64,000 nucleotides of DNA from Flectobacillus rivi. GTDB lineage: Bacteria; Bacteroidota; Bacteroidia; Cytophagales; Spirosomataceae. Where the stretch lies: positions 62,001 through 126,000 of the forward strand of contig NZ_JASHIE010000010.1 of assembly GCF_030056655.1 (NCBI RefSeq). The letters are read 5' to 3'. Made by a program: the position numbers and the translations under genes. Shown piece after piece: positions 60,546-64,000 of the stretch; positions within the stretch are counted from its first letter, which is position 1, and every line of letters starts with the position of its first letter. The notes below the pieces were generated by a model, which did no database searches, was not told where the DNA came from, and was given only the letters and a program-made list of their open reading frames with translations.

Positions 60546-61709
60546 ATGCCGTTGCAAGGATTCTTTATCGGAATGTTCTTGCTTTCTTCTATTTCATCTT
60601 CGTTGGCTGGCAATGTGGGTCCAAACAATGCCTATTATTTGGTATATGATTACCATGATGATTGGCAGGTATTTGACGAACAATACAAAGCCTATGTTCC
60701 TTACATCCGTAATGAGCACAAAGACTATAATTCTTTTAGTTTATTTTTTGATTCTGAAAACTACAGAGGCTATAAGCTGCTATATTTTTCGAGTAAAGAA
60801 AACTATCTTTTTATCAACGCTTCTTTGCAGCGTAAGCTACCTGTAGACCAATGGGTCGTTATGGATGTTGATAGTTTGAAAGAGAAATATGGTAAGACTA
60901 AAGTATTTTTGACTTTCTATGGTAACAATACTAGCGTTGAAGCCATCTCTGTATTAGTGGGAAATAAGGTTTCGAAGGTGGAGAAAAGTATCCAAATCTC
61001 AGATTCTTTGTTGACTGTAATTCCTAGAGAGCTGACTCCTTTTCAGGATTATTTGATACTGAGTATTTTGTTTTTGGCAATATGCTACGCCTTTTTATAT
61101 AACATACAGCCAAAGGCATTTGACCGATACTTTAGTATTAAAGATTTACTTACGATTAACCTTCGGGAAGATTCTTTAGTAATCAATAAACCCTTCGATT
61201 TAGCCAATTTATTATTTGTACTCAACCTGAGTTTTACGCTATCGTTTATCATCATGTTGGTGCAAAACGAAGAAACCGATTTGTTTTCTGTCAGTACAAT
61301 TTTGATAGAAAGTGAGAGTTTGATGGGCTTTTTTATCAACTTTCTAGAGTTGGGGATAGTTGTATTTTTTATTTTGATTGGAAAATACATCGCATTGGCT
61401 ATCTTGACAAACCTTTATCGACTAGAGAATATCACTAATATTCACTTTTTTAAAGTTATTCAGGCTTCAAGTATATTTTTCTTATTGTTGGCGATAGGAT
61501 TAAGTTTTTGCTCAGTATCTTACCCCGACGTACTTCGAAATGCTCAAGAAATCCTGTTTGTACCTATTTCATTCTTTTTTATCGTAAGATTAATATTGAT
61601 TTACTTTACGATAAATAAGCTGACACCGTTAAAAAATCTGTATTTATTTTCGTATCTTTGCATCGTTGAATTAATCCCCTTGATAGTAGGGATACGATTT
61701 GCCATATAA
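60546..61709 (+). CDS. DUF4271 membrane protein
   Basis: 387 residues from ATG 60546, which gives a clean signal peptide (MPLQGFFIGMFLLSSISSS, then LAGN). A TTG at 60468 opens the same frame but would translate through a terminator-like hairpin, so it is disfavoured. A periplasmic domain of about 150 residues is followed by about six transmembrane helices. DUF4271 is a Bacteroidota family of unknown function, often located beside hemD as here (46 bp apart), so the two are probably co-transcribed. Confidence 0.85.
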   Translation: MPLQGFFIGMFLLSSISSSLAGNVGPNNAYYLVYDYHDDWQVFDEQYKAYVPYIRNEHKDYNSFSLFFDSENYRGYKLLYFSSKENYLFINASLQRKLPVDQWVVMDVDSLKEKYGKTKVFLTFYGNNTSVEAISVLVGNKVSKVEKSIQISDSLLTVIPRELTPFQDYLILSILFLAICYAFLYNIQPKAFDRYFSIKDLLTINLREDSLVINKPFDLANLLFVLNLSFTLSFIIMLVQNEETDLFSVSTILIESESLMGFFINFLELGIVVFFILIGKYIALAILTNLYRLENITNIHFFKVIQASSIFFLLLAIGLSFCSVSYPDVLRNAQEILFVPISFFFIVRLILIYFTINKLTPLKNLYLFSYLCIVELIPLIVGIRFAI

Positions 61710-61755
61710 TAGGCCTCAACATTTATCACCACATTAAAGTTTAACTGCATTGAGC

Positions 61756-62541
61756 ATGAGCGAAACAACAGTAAACGCACATCCAGACAGATTAACCAAA
61801 GTATCCAGCATTTTAGTGTCACAAGCACGGCCAACTGATGAAAAGTCACCTTATTTTGAGTTGGCAAAAAGATACAATATTAAGGTAGATTTTCGTCCAT
61901 TTATTGAGATACAAGGCGTTTCATTCAAAGATTTCCGTAAGCAAAAAATCAACATTCTAGACCATACGGCCATTATTTTTACAAGCCGTAATGCTGTGGA
62001 TCATTTTTTCCGTATCTGTAAAGAAGCACGTATTGAAGTTCCAGCAGATATGAAATATTTCTGCATTACAGAACAAACTGCTATTTACCTTCAGAAATAT
62101 ATAGTTATTCGTAAGCGTAAAATTTTCTCAGGTCAAAAGACCGCAGCAGATTTGTTGGAGTTGATTAAAAAGCACAAAAGTGAGAAGTTTTTATTCCCTT
62201 GTTCAGATAAGCGTCGTAACGACATCCCTGAATTTATGGGTACAAACGATCTGCATTTGACTGAGGCTGTAATGTATGAAACAGTTTCATCAGATTTGTC
62301 TGACTTGGAAGATGTGTATTATGACATCTTAGCATTTTTTAGCCCATCTGGAATAAAATCTTTGTTTGATAATTTTCCAGATTTTCAGCAAAATAAAACT
62401 CGTATCGCAGCATTTGGTCCTACGACAGCAAAAGCCGTTACTGATGCTGGATTGATTTTGGATATTCAAGCTCCACTTCCAAACGCTCCGTCTATGTCGG
62501 GTGCGTTGGAATTATACATTAAAAAAGTAAACGGATTGTAA
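61756..62541 (+). CDS. hemD: Uroporphyrinogen-III synthase
   Basis: 261 residues from ATG 61756 (TTG 61750 would add two). HemD fold: VSSILVSQARPTDEKSPYF, AIIFTSRNAVDHFFRI, the linker KTAADLLELIKKH, and the C-terminal ILAFFSPSGIKSLFDNF and RIAAFGPTTAKAVTDAGL motifs. Cyclises hydroxymethylbilane in haem synthesis. Sequence conservation in this family is low, but all these landmarks agree. Followed by a strong terminator. Confidence 0.92.
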   Translation: MSETTVNAHPDRLTKVSSILVSQARPTDEKSPYFELAKRYNIKVDFRPFIEIQGVSFKDFRKQKINILDHTAIIFTSRNAVDHFFRICKEARIEVPADMKYFCITEQTAIYLQKYIVIRKRKIFSGQKTAADLLELIKKHKSEKFLFPCSDKRRNDIPEFMGTNDLHLTEAVMYETVSSDLSDLEDVYYDILAFFSPSGIKSLFDNFPDFQQNKTRIAAFGPTTAKAVTDAGLILDIQAPLPNAPSMSGALELYIKKVNGL

Positions 62542-62562
62542 AAAAGTTTACTACCAAACTAG

Positions 62563-62599
62563 AGAGGTCAGATTTGCTATGCAAGTCTGACCTCTTTTT
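62563..62599 (+). terminator. Terminator after hemD
   Basis: AGAGGTCAGATTTGC (62563-62577) pairs with GCAAGTCTGACCTCT (62581-62595), one G-T pair, loop of three, then a T-run to 62599. The rest of the 323-bp gap to the PorP gene (62600-62864) is AT-rich. It has a TAGTTTTG -7-like box at 62746-62753 that could serve the next gene; nothing else is seen. Confidence 0.88.
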
Positions 62600-62864
62600 G
62601 TTTTACCTACAACAAAAGCGTTAGTTCGACCGTTTATATCTCGTGATTATATGCAGTTAAAATTTTCTCAAAAAATCTGAAACGATTTTTGTAATAATCC
62701 TGTCTCTGAAAAGAGAAATTGTAGTGAATATTTGGAAATTGTTATTAGTTTTGGGAAAGCAGAAGTTTTGGGTATTCTGAACTATTGCAAAAAAGCTATA
62801 TGAACGATTGCCTCTTAATCATTTGAGTACATTGATGTACGAGCATACCTAGTTCAAGAACATT

Positions 62865-63839
62865 ATGCAGAAACAACTATTATTCATTTTATTAGCCTTT
62901 GGATTGATTGGGATTTTTCCTGCACGCGCACAGCAGGATGCTCAGTTGAGTCAATATATGTTTAACCCTTTATATATCAACCCAGCGGCAGCAGGGCTTG
63001 ACGGGGCGCTCAAATTTCAACTACACTATCGTAATCAGTGGACAGGTTATCAAACTTCGTTAGATGGTTCTGGCTCATTGGGAACACAAATTTTTAACGT
63101 GTCCATGCCTCTCAATGGCCTTCGAAGTGGGGTTGGTCTATCGTTTGTTAATGACAAAACTCCTTCAGGTGCAGGATACCAAGATTTAAAGCTTGCTTAT
63201 TCATTTCAATTAAAACTTTCTGATGCCAGTTTATTATCTTTAGGGGCAAGCGGAGGGTTTCATATCAAAAACTATGACAATAGCTTTCGCCCACGTGATG
63301 AGAACGATCCCATTTTGGATGGTTTGACTGGCAGAGTAAGTCAAAGTAAACCTGATTTTAGTGTAGGTGCCATTTTTAAAAGTAGCAACTTTCAGATAGG
63401 TGCTAGCTTTAATCATGTCAATCAGCCTGAATATAATTTTGGAATCGCAAGTTTGTCAAACAAAGCGGTTCAAACGGTTAATATTCATGGAAATATTAAT
63501 TATTACTTGAGTGAAGATTTAGAAATCGTCCCAACAGCATTATTTAAAACAGACTTTAAATCGCAAGTCTTAGAAGGAGGGGCTGTGCTAAACTACCAAG
63601 AAAAATACTGGTTTGGTGGCTCTTATCGTTTGAATGATGCTGGCATTATTATTGCTGGAATTTCGTTGTTACAAAATAACGCATTACGAATCGGTTATTC
63701 GTTAGATTTGACCTCAACGCGAGGAGCATCCGCCAAAGCCCCAACCTCGCATGAAATATTGCTCAGTTATTCGCTACCGGCTCCTAAACTTTTAGCAGGA
63801 AAGAAAGCGCCTGTTAGGACTCCAAGATTTAGAAAATAA
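62865..63839 (+). CDS. porP: PorP/SprF family type IX secretion outer-membrane protein
   Basis: 324 residues. Signal peptide to about 22 (PARAQQ), then DAQLSQYMFNPLYINPAAAG, the hallmark start of PorP/SprF. An outer-membrane beta barrel follows (alternating strands such as YAFSFQLKLSDASLLSLGASGG-type segments; QIGASFNHVNQPEYNFG). PorP-family proteins take part in type IX secretion; many genomes hold several paralogues with partner adhesins. No adhesin gene is seen upstream; any partner downstream is beyond the window. Confidence 0.9.
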   Translation: MQKQLLFILLAFGLIGIFPARAQQDAQLSQYMFNPLYINPAAAGLDGALKFQLHYRNQWTGYQTSLDGSGSLGTQIFNVSMPLNGLRSGVGLSFVNDKTPSGAGYQDLKLAYSFQLKLSDASLLSLGASGGFHIKNYDNSFRPRDENDPILDGLTGRVSQSKPDFSVGAIFKSSNFQIGASFNHVNQPEYNFGIASLSNKAVQTVNIHGNINYYLSEDLEIVPTALFKTDFKSQVLEGGAVLNYQEKYWFGGSYRLNDAGIIIAGISLLQNNALRIGYSLDLTSTRGASAKAPTSHEILLSYSLPAPKLLAGKKAPVRTPRFRK

Positions 63840-63946
63840 GGTTCAGTTTCTCTTGAATTAGCAGAGAAGCTTAAAAAAGCACTGTTTCTAATCAGATGCT
63901 TGTGAATCAAATCTATATTGTATTAGAGTACTAGGTAAAAAATTAT

Positions 63947-63954
63947 TAACTTTG
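63947..63954 (+). promoter_or_regulatory. Possible -7 box for a gene beyond the window
   Basis: TAACTTTG matches TAnnTTTG. The upstream TTG is 26 bp away, so the match is partial. No start codon follows within the window with an open frame of length. Confidence 0.3.
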
Positions 63955-64000
63955 CTTATCTTGGATAGCATACTAAATTATTTTTTTGCTCGTTTTAAGA

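Overview
The window is a chromosomal segment of a low-GC Bacteroidota bacterium, most likely a Cytophagales member of the Flectobacillus/Arcicella/Emticicia kind; the genus is a guess. The evidence is GldH and PorP/SprF (gliding and type IX secretion), a type IX C-terminal sorting domain, DUF4293 and DUF4271 proteins, weak or absent Shine-Dalgarno sites, and several promoters of the phylum type (TTG, 19-21 bp, TAnnTTTG). I saw no tRNA, rRNA, insertion sequence, prophage or CRISPR array.

Layout. 1-2.5 kb: start of coaX (cut by the window edge), an MscS channel, and a DUF2752/TM2 pair. 2.7-9.5 kb: a Tat-exported sugar-isomerase-like TIM barrel, a cupin, and two tandem copies of a two-gene module (Tat small subunit plus GMC flavoprotein) that looks like a periplasmic sugar or glycoside dehydrogenase. 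9.9-11.4 kb: an exported serine hydrolase. 11.4-20.8 kb: the isoleucine/valine cluster ilvD-[membrane protein]-ilvB-ilvN-ilvC-ilvA. It is preceded by an unannotated 20-codon leader peptide with eight consecutive Ile/Leu/Val codons, a perfect 15-bp terminator and an alternative antiterminator pairing, which is a classical ribosome-mediated attenuator. 20.9-28.6 kb: a membrane zincin, a J-domain protein, an ABC exporter, a VanX-like dipeptidase, and a TolC/HlyD pair without its inner-membrane transporter. 28.7-37.2 kb (minus strand): a type IX-secreted protein, a surface protein with 17-residue repeats, and a polysaccharide locus (two glycosyltransferases, Wzy, Wzx, UDP-sugar dehydrogenase). 37.4-51 kb: SpmA/SpmB-like fusion, PAP2-like phosphatase, lipoprotein MsrA, LON-domain protein, GldH, RicT-like PSP1 protein, PurD, RecQ, KpsF, DUF4293 and CrtI. 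51-64 kb: AspS, a DUF4932 lipoprotein, cytochrome c, Sco, a small lipoprotein, RecN, a dienoyl-CoA isomerase, SucD, a DUF4271 membrane protein, HemD and PorP/SprF.

Intergenic structure. Many gaps hold long imperfect palindromes (about 90-330 bp) built from recurrent words around a strong central hairpin, often between convergent genes. At least two sequence families recur at separate loci: one with the word ATGAGTCATTCC, one pairing a GGGTAAAAT hairpin with the word TTAGGCTGTA. These, the ilv attenuator with its paired AGCGAAATTTCGCT palindromes, and a terminator-like hairpin just before the DUF4271 start codon are the main non-coding signals. The single best finding is the ilv attenuator.
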